A stretch of 64,000 bases of DNA, from positions 40,929 to 104,928 of the forward strand of contig JAMPEB010000008.1 of assembly GCA_023665475.1 (NCBI GenBank), written 5' to 3'. The translations under genes were made by a program, and so were the position numbers. This DNA comes from Lachnoclostridium sp. (GTDB lineage: Bacteria > Bacillota > Clostridia > Lachnospirales > Lachnospiraceae). Numbering within the stretch: the first letter of the stretch is position 1; the number at the start of each line of letters is the position of its first letter. The notes under the pieces were generated by a model, which had not been told where the DNA came from, searched no databases, and was given only the letters and a program-made list of their open reading frames with translations. This document shows positions 35,257 through 44,152 of the stretch, one piece after another.

Positions 35257-36576
35257 TTATTTAAACAACGCCTTCAATTTTGAAAGGTAGACGCAGAGAG
35301 AAAAGCTCCCCCATGAAATGTCGCCGCATATGCTGCAATGGAAGCTGTTATAGCGATATGTCCGACATCCGCTTTCGGGCTGCTTTACATGAATAGCAGA
35401 TATTCCGGCAGTATAAGCATGGTGGCAGTGGGAAGGGGATATATCTGAATTTTGCAAGGAAATAATTTTCCCCTGCCCGTCTGTAAACTGTATTTCATAA
35501 GAAATCCCAGATATTTGGCTGTCCCAAGCTGCGGAGCTTGTCAGGGCGGCATCTGCTTGCCAAGGGCTTAAACCGGAGCTTCCCATAACATCGTTAGACC
35601 ATATTTTGACTTCATCATAAGCGAAAACAGTTGTGGAATTCAGGAGTATTGCCATACAGGCTATTATTGTTGGAGCAAGAGAGCGCTTTTTGAGTCTGCT
35701 CGTCTTACTGTCCATTATGGACAGCGCTCTCTTTTTAATTTGTTCTGCATTTTCCGACAATGCCGTTTCGTATGATTGATAAGCACTTGGAGTGTAGGAG
35801 TATTTTACCAGAAGGGAGGCATATAAAAAGCGTTCCTCTTGGTTACGCTCTTTTATCACTAGTTCATCACAGGATTCCTCGCAAATATGATAAAATTCTT
35901 TTAAAAAAAGATAAATTAAGGGATTGCACCAATGTAGTCTCCATGCAAGAATACCCACCGCTTTCCATAAAGCATCCCTCCTTTTGATATGTACCAATTC
36001 ATGATGAAGAAGCATCTCTCCTTCTAAAGAATTTTCCGGAAATGAGCAGAAGATAATGGGTTTCAAAATCCCTATGGTAAATGCAAGGTGGGGAATAGTG
36101 CAAGCATATACCGTAATTTTTTGCCTGACAGGAGGCAGATTTTGATTTTGAGCTGTGAATTCAAAATGTGAAAATGGATATTGGTTCATCCGGTAAAGCA
36201 ATTTGCTGCGGTATGAAAGGTAACAGGCAATCCATAGCGCAAACACAATAAGAGCCCCCAGCAGCCAAAGGCTGCCTGAAAGAAGCTTTCGCTCATATCC
36301 GGGGCTTATGGAAATGAGATGGTCTGTCTGATAAATGATTTTGTCCTCCGAATAAAAATGAATGATTTCCGAAGAAGCCTGATTTGTAAAATATCGGTAT
36401 ATTTTATGGTATAATGCACCCAAGAAGGGCAAGGGAATCAAGTAATACAACATAACCGCCTTTAGAAGAAAGTAGAGACATGTCTTGGGGATACGCTTTC
36501 CAAAAGCGAATTTCAGGATAAAATAGAGGAACAACATACCGCTTCCTGATAAAGTCATTGTTAAAATATAATTCAT
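35257..36576 (-). CDS. BlaR1/MecR1-like M56 peptidase, antirepressor-type sensor
   Basis: 439 residues. Several N-terminal helices and an M56 zinc peptidase domain with LLHHELVHIKRRDALWKA (HExxH) and a nearby EESCDE third-ligand region. Such proteins relieve BlaI repression after sensing a signal. No penicillin-binding domain follows; instead there is one further helix (SLAPTIIACMAILLNSTTV) and a tail of about 120 residues with CHH and CSIC, possibly metal-binding. ATG 36576 follows GGGGGG (TGGGGGGATTTC). The repressor gene lies 43 nt upstream and is probably co-transcribed. Confidence 0.78.
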   Translation of the reverse strand: MNYILTMTLSGSGMLFLYFILKFAFGKRIPKTCLYFLLKAVMLYYLIPLPFLGALYHKIYRYFTNQASSEIIHFYSEDKIIYQTDHLISISPGYERKLLSGSLWLLGALIVFALWIACYLSYRSKLLYRMNQYPFSHFEFTAQNQNLPPVRQKITVYACTIPHLAFTIGILKPIIFCSFPENSLEGEMLLHHELVHIKRRDALWKAVGILAWRLHWCNPLIYLFLKEFYHICEESCDELVIKERNQEERFLYASLLVKYSYTPSAYQSYETALSENAEQIKKRALSIMDSKTSRLKKRSLAPTIIACMAILLNSTTVFAYDEVKIWSNDVMGSSGLSPWQADAALTSSAAWDSQISGISYEIQFTDGQGKIISLQNSDISPSHCHHAYTAGISAIHVKQPESGCRTYRYNSFHCSICGDISWGSFSLCVYLSKLKALFK

Positions 36577-36619
36577 GAAATCCCCCCATTGTGTTTTGAT
36601 AACCGATATGTTTTTGGTA

Positions 36620-37006
36620 TTATACATCTTTAAGTTTCGATTGCCTTTTTTGTTCTAATAAGGAAAGAATCTCCTGCATTTCTTCTTCACTGATACCTCT
36701 GTATTCCGTAAAAGCAGAAATGAAGCTGCTCAGTTTGCCATAATAGGTTCGGTCTATCATTTCCTCCATCTTTCGGTTGTAAAACTCTTTTTCGGAGAAG
36801 ATAGCCTTAACGATTCGATTCTCCCGCGACACCAGCCCCTTTTCCGCCAATCGGGTAATTAGAGTGTTCAGGGTCTGCCGTTTCCATTCTTTTCCGGATG
36901 CTTCAAATTGTTGCAATAATTCCGTCTGCTTAATCTCTCCGCCGCATTTCCAAAGCATTTCCAATACGCTTTGTTCAGCATCCGATATTTTGTAGTGGTG
37001 ATACAT
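36620..37006 (-). CDS. BlaI/MecI-family repressor
   Basis: 128 residues. Winged-helix DNA-binding domain (KISDAEQSVLEMLWKCGG...ASGKEWKRQTLNTLITRLAEKGLVSRE) and a C-terminal dimerisation part. It would bind TACA...TGTA operators such as the one at 35181. ATG 37006 follows AGGAG with 10-nt spacing; an upstream in-frame ATG at 37027 lacks a site. Divergent from secA. A GACTACA half-site lies in its upstream region. Confidence 0.85.
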   Translation of the reverse strand: MYHHYKISDAEQSVLEMLWKCGGEIKQTELLQQFEASGKEWKRQTLNTLITRLAEKGLVSRENRIVKAIFSEKEFYNRKMEEMIDRTYYGKLSSFISAFTEYRGISEEEMQEILSLLEQKRQSKLKDV

Positions 37007-37163
37007 ATTTGTTTTTTCTCCTATCATTTATTGACTACATTTTATCTTCAAACTAACAGTACCTTATTTACATAAAAATGTCAATGTCATATTGGCAATT
37101 TCTTAGGCAAGAAGGAAAAATAAGGGATACAGGAGAAATTTGAGGAACTTAAACAGTCAAGTG

Positions 37164-37192
37164 TTGAAAGTATGGCGCAAATCTGTTACAAT
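37164..37192 (+). promoter_or_regulatory. secA promoter
   Basis: TTGAAA, 17-nt spacer, TACAAT with TGT just upstream (extended -10), about 50 nt before the secA start. Confidence 0.6.
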
Positions 37193-37242
37193 AATCTGTA
37201 AGGGTTTTGCGGTCCTTAGTTTACAGCCCAAAGAAAGGTATT

Positions 37243-39819
37243 ATGTTAACCATGAAATTAGTTGATAAGATATTTGGCACACACAGCGCAAGAGAGTTGA
37301 AACGCATTATGCCGTTAGTGGACAAAATAGAATCACTCAGGGCTTCCATGCAGGAGCTTTCCGACGAGGAGCTCCGGGGCAAAACGCAGGAGTATAAGAA
37401 TCGTCTGGCAGAGGGTGAAACCTTGGATGACTTGCTGCCGGAAGCGTTTGCTACGGTGAGGGAAGCGGCAAAGCGTGTGCTTGACATGGAGCATTACAGG
37501 GTACAGCTTATCGGCGGAATTATCCTGCATCAAGGGCGCATTGCAGAGATGCGTACAGGTGAAGGAAAAACGCTGGTGTCCACTCTTCCTGCCTATCTGA
37601 ATGCGCTGGAGGGCAAGGGCGTGCATATTGTCACGGTGAATGATTATCTGGCAAAGCGTGATGCGGAGTGGATGGGACAGGTTCACGAATTTCTGGGACT
37701 CAAGGTGGGAGTTGTGTTAAACAGCATGACCCCGGAGGAGAGGCAGGAGGCATACCGCTGTGATATCACCTATGTGACCAATAATGAGCTGGGATTTGAC
37801 TATTTGAGAGATAATATGGTGATATACAAGGAACAGTTGGTTTTGCGTTCCCTGCATTATTGCATTATCGACGAGGTGGACTCCGTTTTGATTGACGAAG
37901 CCAGAACGCCGCTTATTATTTCCGGACAGAGCGGAAAATCTACCGCCCTTTATGAAATGTGCGATTTGCTGGCGCGCCAGATGCACCGCGGGGAAGATAT
38001 GCAGGAATTGACCAAGATGGACGCCATTATGGGCGTGGTGCAGGAGGAAACCGGCGATTTTATTGTCAATGAAAAGGACAAGGTTATCAACCTGACGGAA
38101 GCCGGTGTGGAAAAGGTAGAGAGATTTTTCCATATTGAAAACTTTGCGGACCCGGAAAATCTGGAAATCCAGCACAATATCATTCTGGCTCTCAGGGCGC
38201 ACAATTTGATGTTCAGGGATCAGGACTATGTGGTAAAGGATGATCAGGTGCTGATTGTGGATGAATTTACCGGGCGTATTATGCCGGGACGCCGTTATTC
38301 CGACGGTCTGCATCAGGCAATCGAGGCAAAGGAGCATGTAAAGGTAAAGAGGGAGAGCAAAACGCTGGCTTCCATTACCTTCCAGAACTTTTTCAATTTA
38401 TTTGAGAAAAAATGCGGCATGACGGGTACGGCTCTGACGGAGGAATCGGAGTTTCGCGAGATTTACGGCATGGATGTGGTGGAGATTCCCACCAATATGC
38501 CGGTTATCCGTCAGGACTTACAGGATGCGGTATACAAGACCAAGGCGGAAAAACTGAAAGCCATTGTGGAGGCGGTAGAGGAAGCCCACGCAAAGGGACA
38601 GCCGGTGCTTGTGGGAACCATTACCATTGAGGCAAGTGAGGAAATCAGCCGTCTTTTGCAGAAGAGGGGTATTCAGCACAAGGTATTGAACGCAAAATTC
38701 CATGAGATGGAGGCGGAGATTGTAGCGGATGCCGGAGTCCATGGCGCTGTGACGATTGCTACCAATATGGCAGGCCGTGGTACGGACATTAAGCTGGACG
38801 AGGAGGCAAGGGCAGCCGGAGGGCTTAAGATCATCGGTACGGAGCGTCATGAATCAAGGCGTATCGATAATCAGCTCCGAGGTCGTTCCGGTCGTCAGGG
38901 CGACCCCGGCGAATCCAAGTTTTATATTTCCCTGCAGGACGACTTGATGAGGCTGTTCGGCTCCGAGCGCCTGATCGGGATGTTTAATACTCTGGGAATC
39001 CCCGAGGGACAGGAGATAGAACATAAAGCGCTGACCAATGCCATTGAATCGGCACAGAAGAAGATTGAGAACAATAACTTTGGCATCCGTAAGAATCTGC
39101 TGGAGTATGACCGTGTCATGAGTGAGCAGAGGGAAATCATATATGAAGAGCGCCGTAAGGTGTTAAACGGCGAGAGCATGCGGGATTATATCTACAAGAT
39201 GATCACCGATATTACGGAAAATTGTGTAGATATCAGTATTAATGACGATGCTCCTGCGGAAGAGTGGGATTTTAATGAATTGAACACCCTGTTGATTCCC
39301 ACGGTGCCCCTGCAGCCCCTCAATGCGGAAAGGGTGCAGAAGCCCAAGAAAAACAGTTTAAAGCAGCAGCTTAAGGAAGAGGCGGTAAAGCTTTATGAGA
39401 GTAAAGAAGCGGAATTCCCCAATCCGGAGCAGATTCGCGAGTTAGAGCGCGTGGTGCTTTTAAAGGTAATTGACCGCAAGTGGATGGATCATATTGACGA
39501 TATGGAGCAGCTTCGTCAGGGTATCGGGCTGCAGGCTTTCGGACAGAAGGATCCTCTGGTAGAGTATAAGATGAGCGGCTATGAGATGTTTGACGAAATG
39601 TCCCAGAATATCAAGGAGGAGACCGTGAGGGTGCTGTTCCATATTAAGGTGGAGCAGAAGGTGGAGCGTGAGCAGGTGGCTCAGGTGACGGGCACCAATA
39701 AGGATGATTCCGTGGCAAAGGGACCTGTAAAGCGGGCAAATGCAAAGATTTATCCCAACTCCCCCTGCCCCTGCGGAAGCGGCAAGAAGTATAAGCAGTG
39801 CTGTGGACGCAAAGCTTAA
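37243..39819 (+). CDS. secA: preprotein translocase ATPase SecA
   Basis: 858 residues, normal for SecA. Motor of the Sec pathway, pushing preproteins through SecYEG. Walker [17 protein letters not shown], the DEVD box [34 protein letters not shown] and [19 protein letters not shown] of the second helicase domain, and the C-terminal zinc motif [14 protein letters not shown] are present. ATG 37243 follows GAAAGG at 4-nt spacing; ATG 37252 is an alternative. The stop codon abuts a hairpin. Confidence 0.96.
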   Translation: MLTMKLVDKIFGTHSARELKRIMPLVDKIESLRASMQELSDEELRGKTQEYKNRLAEGETLDDLLPEAFATVREAAKRVLDMEHYRVQLIGGIILHQGRIAEMRTGEGKTLVSTLPAYLNALEGKGVHIVTVNDYLAKRDAEWMGQVHEFLGLKVGVVLNSMTPEERQEAYRCDITYVTNNELGFDYLRDNMVIYKEQLVLRSLHYCIIDEVDSVLIDEARTPLIISGQSGKSTALYEMCDLLARQMHRGEDMQELTKMDAIMGVVQEETGDFIVNEKDKVINLTEAGVEKVERFFHIENFADPENLEIQHNIILALRAHNLMFRDQDYVVKDDQVLIVDEFTGRIMPGRRYSDGLHQAIEAKEHVKVKRESKTLASITFQNFFNLFEKKCGMTGTALTEESEFREIYGMDVVEIPTNMPVIRQDLQDAVYKTKAEKLKAIVEAVEEAHAKGQPVLVGTITIEASEEISRLLQKRGIQHKVLNAKFHEMEAEIVADAGVHGAVTIATNMAGRGTDIKLDEEARAAGGLKIIGTERHESRRIDNQLRGRSGRQGDPGESKFYISLQDDLMRLFGSERLIGMFNTLGIPEGQEIEHKALTNAIESAQKKIENNNFGIRKNLLEYDRVMSEQREIIYEERRKVLNGESMRDYIYKMITDITENCVDISINDDAPAEEWDFNELNTLLIPTVPLQPLNAERVQKPKKNSLKQQLKEEAVKLYESKEAEFPNPEQIRELERVVLLKVIDRKWMDHIDDMEQLRQGIGLQAFGQKDPLVEYKMSGYEMFDEMSQNIKEETVRVLFHIKVEQKVEREQVAQVTGTNKDDSVAKGPVKRANAKIYPNSPCPCGSGKKYKQCCGRKA

Positions 39820-39904
39820 CGCGAAAAGAATTTCTAGTGCGTGAAAGTACCACGCCCAAGAAATTCTAAGTTTCGCGTCGAAGAATCGCCGGAGGCGATT
39901 CTTC
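39819..39904. repeat. 3'-flanking double hairpin at the secA stop codon
   Basis: ACGCGAAAAGAATTTCTA pairs with AAGAAATTCTAAGTTTCGCG (to about 39878), with an inner GCGTG-aaagtac-CACGC stem; then GAAGAATCGCC-gga-GGCGATTCTTC at 39880-39904. Same design as the element after flp at 12017. Confidence 0.85.
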
Positions 39905-39982
39905 ATAGAGCGGGCGGTGTTGTTTTAAAGCGTAAAGGCGATTTTTCACAAAAATAATCAATTTAGAAAGAGGGTGGCGTTA

Positions 39983-41093
39983 TTGGTAGAATTAGACCAG
40001 ATGAAAACAGAAATTCTGTCTTATGAAACTCCTTTAGCGGAAGTGAGGGATTCACTTTGACCTTGCAAATAAGGTAAAGAGAATCGAAGAATTGGAAATG
40101 GAGATGGAGGCTCCCGGTTTCTGGGACAATCCTGACAGCTCCAACCAGAAGATGAAGGAATTGAAAAACTTAAAGGATACGGTGGGGGAATGCGATAAGC
40201 TTTCCGGTCAATATGAGGATATCCTGACACTGATTGAAATGGGATATGAGGAAAATGACGCCTCCATCATACCGGAAATCCGGGAGGAGATGGATGACTT
40301 CTTACGCGTCTTTGAAGAGCTGCGAATCGGTACGCTGTTATCGGAGGAATATGACAAGAATAATGCCATTCTCCGTTTGAATGCCGGAGCCGGCGGCACG
40401 GAAAGCTGCGATTGGTGCGGCATGTTATACCGTATGTACACCAGATGGGCGGAGAGAAAGGGTTTTGATGTCACGGTGCTGGATTATCTGGACGGTGATG
40501 AAGCGGGTATCAAATCCGTGACTTTCCAGATTAACGGGATGAACGCTTACGGTTATTTAAAATCCGAGAAGGGCGTACACCGTCTGGTGAGGATTTCTCC
40601 TTTTAATGCGCAGGGTAAGCGCCAGACTTCCTTTGTTTCTCTGGATGTGATGCCGGATATCGAGGAAGATGTGGATGTGGAAATCGATGAGAAGGATTTG
40701 CGAATCGATACCTACAGGAGCAGCGGCGCCGGCGGTCAGCATATCAACAAGACTTCTTCGGCGGTGAGAATCACCCATATTCCTACGGGTACGGTAGTGC
40801 AGTGCCAGAACGAGAGAAGCCAGTTCCAAAATAAGGATAAGGCAATGCAGATGTTAAAGGCAAAGCTGTATCTTTTGAAAAAGGAAGCCAATGTGGAGAA
40901 GCTTTCCGATATCAGGGGAGAAGTCAAGGAAATCGGATGGGGCAATCAGATACGCTCCTATGTGCTGCAGCCCTACACCATGGTGAAGGATCACAGGACG
41001 GATGTGGAATCCGGAAATGTGGACGCAGTGCTGGACGGGGGCTTGGATGTGTTTATTAACGGATATCTGAAATGGAACAGTGCATCAAAGTAA
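39983..41093 (+). CDS. prfB: peptide chain release factor 2 with programmed +1 frameshift
   Basis: Codes for 369 residues only if read as 39983-40057 joined to 40059-41093. The first frame starts with TTG 39983 behind GAGGGTGG, encodes VELDQMKTEILSYETPLAE and onward, and stops at TGA 40058-40060 in the context CTTTGAC. A Shine-Dalgarno-like GAGGGA at 40045-40050 precedes it, the classical RF2 autoregulatory shift site. After the shift DLANKVKRIEELE continues. RF2 recognises UGA and UAA; the GGQ loop is SSGAGGQHINKTSSAVR. A single-frame reading from 40092 would lose the N-terminus. Confidence 0.93.
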
Positions 41094-41114
41094 GGCTGCC
41101 TATCTTAGGCAGCC
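41094..41114. terminator. hairpin between convergent prfB and the SprA-like gene
   Basis: GGCTGCCTA-tct-TAGGCAGCC perfect stem directly after the prfB stop codon. No strong T-run follows on either strand, so it may be a weak bidirectional terminator or an mRNA 3' end. Confidence 0.5.
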
Positions 41115-41151
41115 CTACACATGGGTAAAACAATATGTTGACAAGAAGGAA

Positions 41152-41622
41152 TTATACGGCGTAATCGGCATTCATGCCGGCGTACTTGGCATAATCGGCA
41201 GCTTTTAAGTCCTGCTGGTAAGGGTTTTCTTCATTATAATACTTGATTTGCGTATTGGTAGTGCCGCCGGATACATAGGAGCGCCCGCATTCGGGGCAGA
41301 TTGCCATGTGAATGGACACGGTGGCGGAAACCACTTTTGCCTTACCTTCGGACGAGGCGGCCTTTGAGTAAGCATTGCTTACATGCTCCTGCTCGTGGGA
41401 GCGGACGGCAGCGCCTGCGCTTTCGGGAGAAATATGTGTGGGGCTCTTAAAAGAAACCATCTCATCGGAGCCGTCTTTATATTTACGGTTCTTGCAAGTC
41501 TGGCATTCTGTGGAAGCATCTTCAATGCCCATGCGCTTTTTGGTCTCCACCTCTTCCTTCTTTTGCTGAGGGGTCATCATGGCTTTGGGCAGACTTGCAT
41601 TAATAGGAGATAATGCTGACAT
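41152..41622 (-). CDS. SprA-like putative metallopeptidase/zinc protein
   Basis: 156 residues, soluble. It carries CQTCKNRKYKDGSDE, SHEQEHV (HExxH zinc-peptidase-like) and CPECGRSYVSGG, so two CxxC pairs and a candidate HExxH site. The HEQEH-plus-VSGG pattern resembles the SprA-related family, of unknown function. ATG 41622 follows GAGAGGAGTG; the longer frame to 41700 lacks a site. Convergent with prfB and divergent from tex. Confidence 0.6.
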   Translation of the reverse strand: MSALSPINASLPKAMMTPQQKKEEVETKKRMGIEDASTECQTCKNRKYKDGSDEMVSFKSPTHISPESAGAAVRSHEQEHVSNAYSKAASSEGKAKVVSATVSIHMAICPECGRSYVSGGTTNTQIKYYNEENPYQQDLKAADYAKYAGMNADYAV

Positions 41623-41738
41623 AAAATCACACTCCTCTCGGATGTCAGTGTCATATACTTCGTATATTTTTATCTTATCACTGTTTGATAAATTTGGCAA
41701 ATATATTTGGAAAAATCGGAAAGGAAATTGAGGGAATC

Positions 41739-44117
41739 ATGGATATTATACAAGTCATAAAGGAAGAATTAAATGTAGAAAAGTGGCAGGTGGAGGCAGC
41801 GGTGAAGCTGATTGACGAGGGTAATACCATTCCCTTTATCTCTAGGTACAGAAAGGAAGCGACGGGTTCCTTAAATGACGAACAACTGCGCAATCTGGAC
41901 GAAAGGCTTACCTATCTGCGGAATCTTGAGGAAAAGAAGGAACAGGTGTTAAAGAGTATTGAGGAACAGGGGCAGCTCACCGAGGAACTGAAAGCAAAGA
42001 TTCTTGAGGCGCAGACCATGGTGGTGGTGGAGGATATCTACCGCCCTTACCGCCCGAAGCGAAAGACAAGGGCAAGCGTGGCAAAGGAAAAGGGATTGGA
42101 AGGTCTGGCTGATTTTGTCCTTGCCCAGACGGCAAAACGACCGGTAGAAGAGGAAGCGGCGGCGTATCTTTCTGAGGAAAAGGGAGTCGCCACGGTACAG
42201 GAAGCCATTCAGGGGGCAAAAGATATTATTGCGGAAGGCATTTCCGATAATGCGGACTACAGGCTTTATATCAGAAATGCTACCATGGAGGAAGGAATCA
42301 TCACAAGCGCCGCCAAAGATGAAAAGACCCAGAGTGTATATGAGATGTATTATCAGTTTGAAGAGCCGGTAAAGAAAATTGCCGGACATCGTGTGCTGGC
42401 GTTAAACAGGGGTGAGGCGGAAAAAATGCTGACCGTGAAGGTGAACGCTCCTGTGGAACGCATTATCAGGTATCTGGAAAAGCAGAATCTGACTTCCGAC
42501 AATGCTTATACGACACCTTTGATGCAGGAAGCCATTGCAGACAGCTATGAGCGTTTAATAGCACCTGCTATTGAAAGGGAAATCCGCAACGATTTGACGG
42601 AGAAAGCGGAGGATGGCGCCATTGCGGTATTCGGCAAGAATCTGGAACAGCTCCTGCTACAGCCGCCCATTGCGGGGAAGGTGGTGCTGGGCTGGGACCC
42701 TGCCTTTCGTACAGGCTGTAAGCTGGCGGTAGTGGACGCTACGGGCAAGGTATTGGATACCAAGGTAATTTACCCTACGGCGCCCCAGAATAAAGTGGAG
42801 GAATCCAAGGCGGAATTAAAGAAAATCATTAAAAAGTATAATGTAGATTTAATATCTGTGGGAAACGGTACAGCTTCCAGAGAATCGGAGCAGGTGATTG
42901 TGGATTTGCTGAAGGAATTGGACAGACCCGTACAATATGTGATTGTAAATGAGGCGGGGGCTTCCGTTTATTCCGCCAGCAAACTTGCCACAGAGGAATT
43001 TCCCAATTTTGATGTGGGACAGCGAAGTGCGGCGTCCATTGCCCGCAGATTGCAGGACCCTCTGGCGGAGCTGGTGAAAATCGATCCTAAATCCATCGGA
43101 GTAGGGCAGTATCAGCATGACATGAACCAGAAAAAATTAAGCGACGCTTTGTCGGGCGTAGTGGAAGACAGTGTAAACAAAGTGGGAGTGGATTTGAATA
43201 CGGCGTCGGCATCCCTGCTGGAATATATTTCCGGCATCAACAAGACCATCGCCAAGAACATAGTGGAGTACCGTGAGGCAAACGGCAGATTTACCAACAG
43301 AAAGCAGCTTTTGAAGGTGGCAAAGCTGGGTCCCAAGGCATACGAGCAGTGTGCGGGATTTATGCGTATTTTGGACGGGGACAATCCTTTGGACGCCACC
43401 AGCGTGCACCCGGAATCCTATGAAGCCGCAAAGAAGCTTTTGGAGAAGCTGGGACTTACCATGAATGATGTGAAGGAAGCCCAGAAAAAGGCGGCAATGA
43501 AATCTGCTGCGCCGAAAGCAGCCGTGTCAAGCGGCGCTGCGCCTGCAAGACCTCCTAAGAGAAAGCAGGAAATTCAGGTACGCAACACCAATACCGCCAT
43601 GGGAAAAGCCCTTGCGGCGGCTATGGGCGGAATGGTTTTGGAGGGCGGGGGCGAAAAGGACGCCAAGACGGGTGGGAAGCGCCAAGCCGAAGCGCAGGCA
43701 GCCACACATACCGTATCCGGTCTGGAGAAGCGGATTACCGATAAAAAGCAGCTTGCAGAAGAACTGGGTATCGGCGAAATTACGCTGTCGGATATCCTCA
43801 TGGAGCTGGAAAAGCCTGCCAGAGACCCCAGAGATGATATGCCAAGACCCATTCTGCGCAGTGATGTGCTTGACATGAAGGATTTAAAGCCGGGCATGAT
43901 ATTAAAGGGAACCGTGAGAAATGTCATTGATTTTGGCGTGTTTGTAGATATCGGTGTCCATCAGGACGGTCTGGTACATATCTCCCAGATTACGGACCGC
44001 TATATCAAGCATCCGCTGGAGGCAGTCAGCGTAGGGGATATTGTGGATGTACAGGTTATCAGTGTGGATGCGCCCAAAAAGCGGATTGCGCTGACCATGA
44101 AAATAAAGGCCGATTAA
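41739..44117 (+). CDS. tex: Tex-family S1 RNA-binding protein
   Basis: 792 residues. The N-terminal Tex helical domain (EKWQVEAAVKLIDEGNTIPFISRYRKEATG), a YqgF-like RNase H fold (GWDPAFRTGCKLAVVDATG), a helix-hairpin-helix region (TASASLLEYISGINKTIAKN) and a C-terminal S1 domain (GMILKGTVRNVIDFGVFVDI) are in order. Before the S1 domain there is an Ala/Lys/Pro-rich insert (about residues 590-680) which lengthens it. Tex is a conserved transcription/RNA-associated factor. ATG 41739 follows GAGGGA. Confidence 0.9.
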   Translation: MDIIQVIKEELNVEKWQVEAAVKLIDEGNTIPFISRYRKEATGSLNDEQLRNLDERLTYLRNLEEKKEQVLKSIEEQGQLTEELKAKILEAQTMVVVEDIYRPYRPKRKTRASVAKEKGLEGLADFVLAQTAKRPVEEEAAAYLSEEKGVATVQEAIQGAKDIIAEGISDNADYRLYIRNATMEEGIITSAAKDEKTQSVYEMYYQFEEPVKKIAGHRVLALNRGEAEKMLTVKVNAPVERIIRYLEKQNLTSDNAYTTPLMQEAIADSYERLIAPAIEREIRNDLTEKAEDGAIAVFGKNLEQLLLQPPIAGKVVLGWDPAFRTGCKLAVVDATGKVLDTKVIYPTAPQNKVEESKAELKKIIKKYNVDLISVGNGTASRESEQVIVDLLKELDRPVQYVIVNEAGASVYSASKLATEEFPNFDVGQRSAASIARRLQDPLAELVKIDPKSIGVGQYQHDMNQKKLSDALSGVVEDSVNKVGVDLNTASASLLEYISGINKTIAKNIVEYREANGRFTNRKQLLKVAKLGPKAYEQCAGFMRILDGDNPLDATSVHPESYEAAKKLLEKLGLTMNDVKEAQKKAAMKSAAPKAAVSSGAAPARPPKRKQEIQVRNTNTAMGKALAAAMGGMVLEGGGEKDAKTGGKRQAEAQAATHTVSGLEKRITDKKQLAEELGIGEITLSDILMELEKPARDPRDDMPRPILRSDVLDMKDLKPGMILKGTVRNVIDFGVFVDIGVHQDGLVHISQITDRYIKHPLEAVSVGDIVDVQVISVDAPKKRIALTMKIKAD

Positions 44118-44152
44118 AAGATGAGAACTTTCTGTTTAAAGGAGAAAACAGA

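Noticed and set aside
37717..38337. 206-aa minus-strand frame inside secA
   Set aside because: Antisense to a fully supported SecA coding region.
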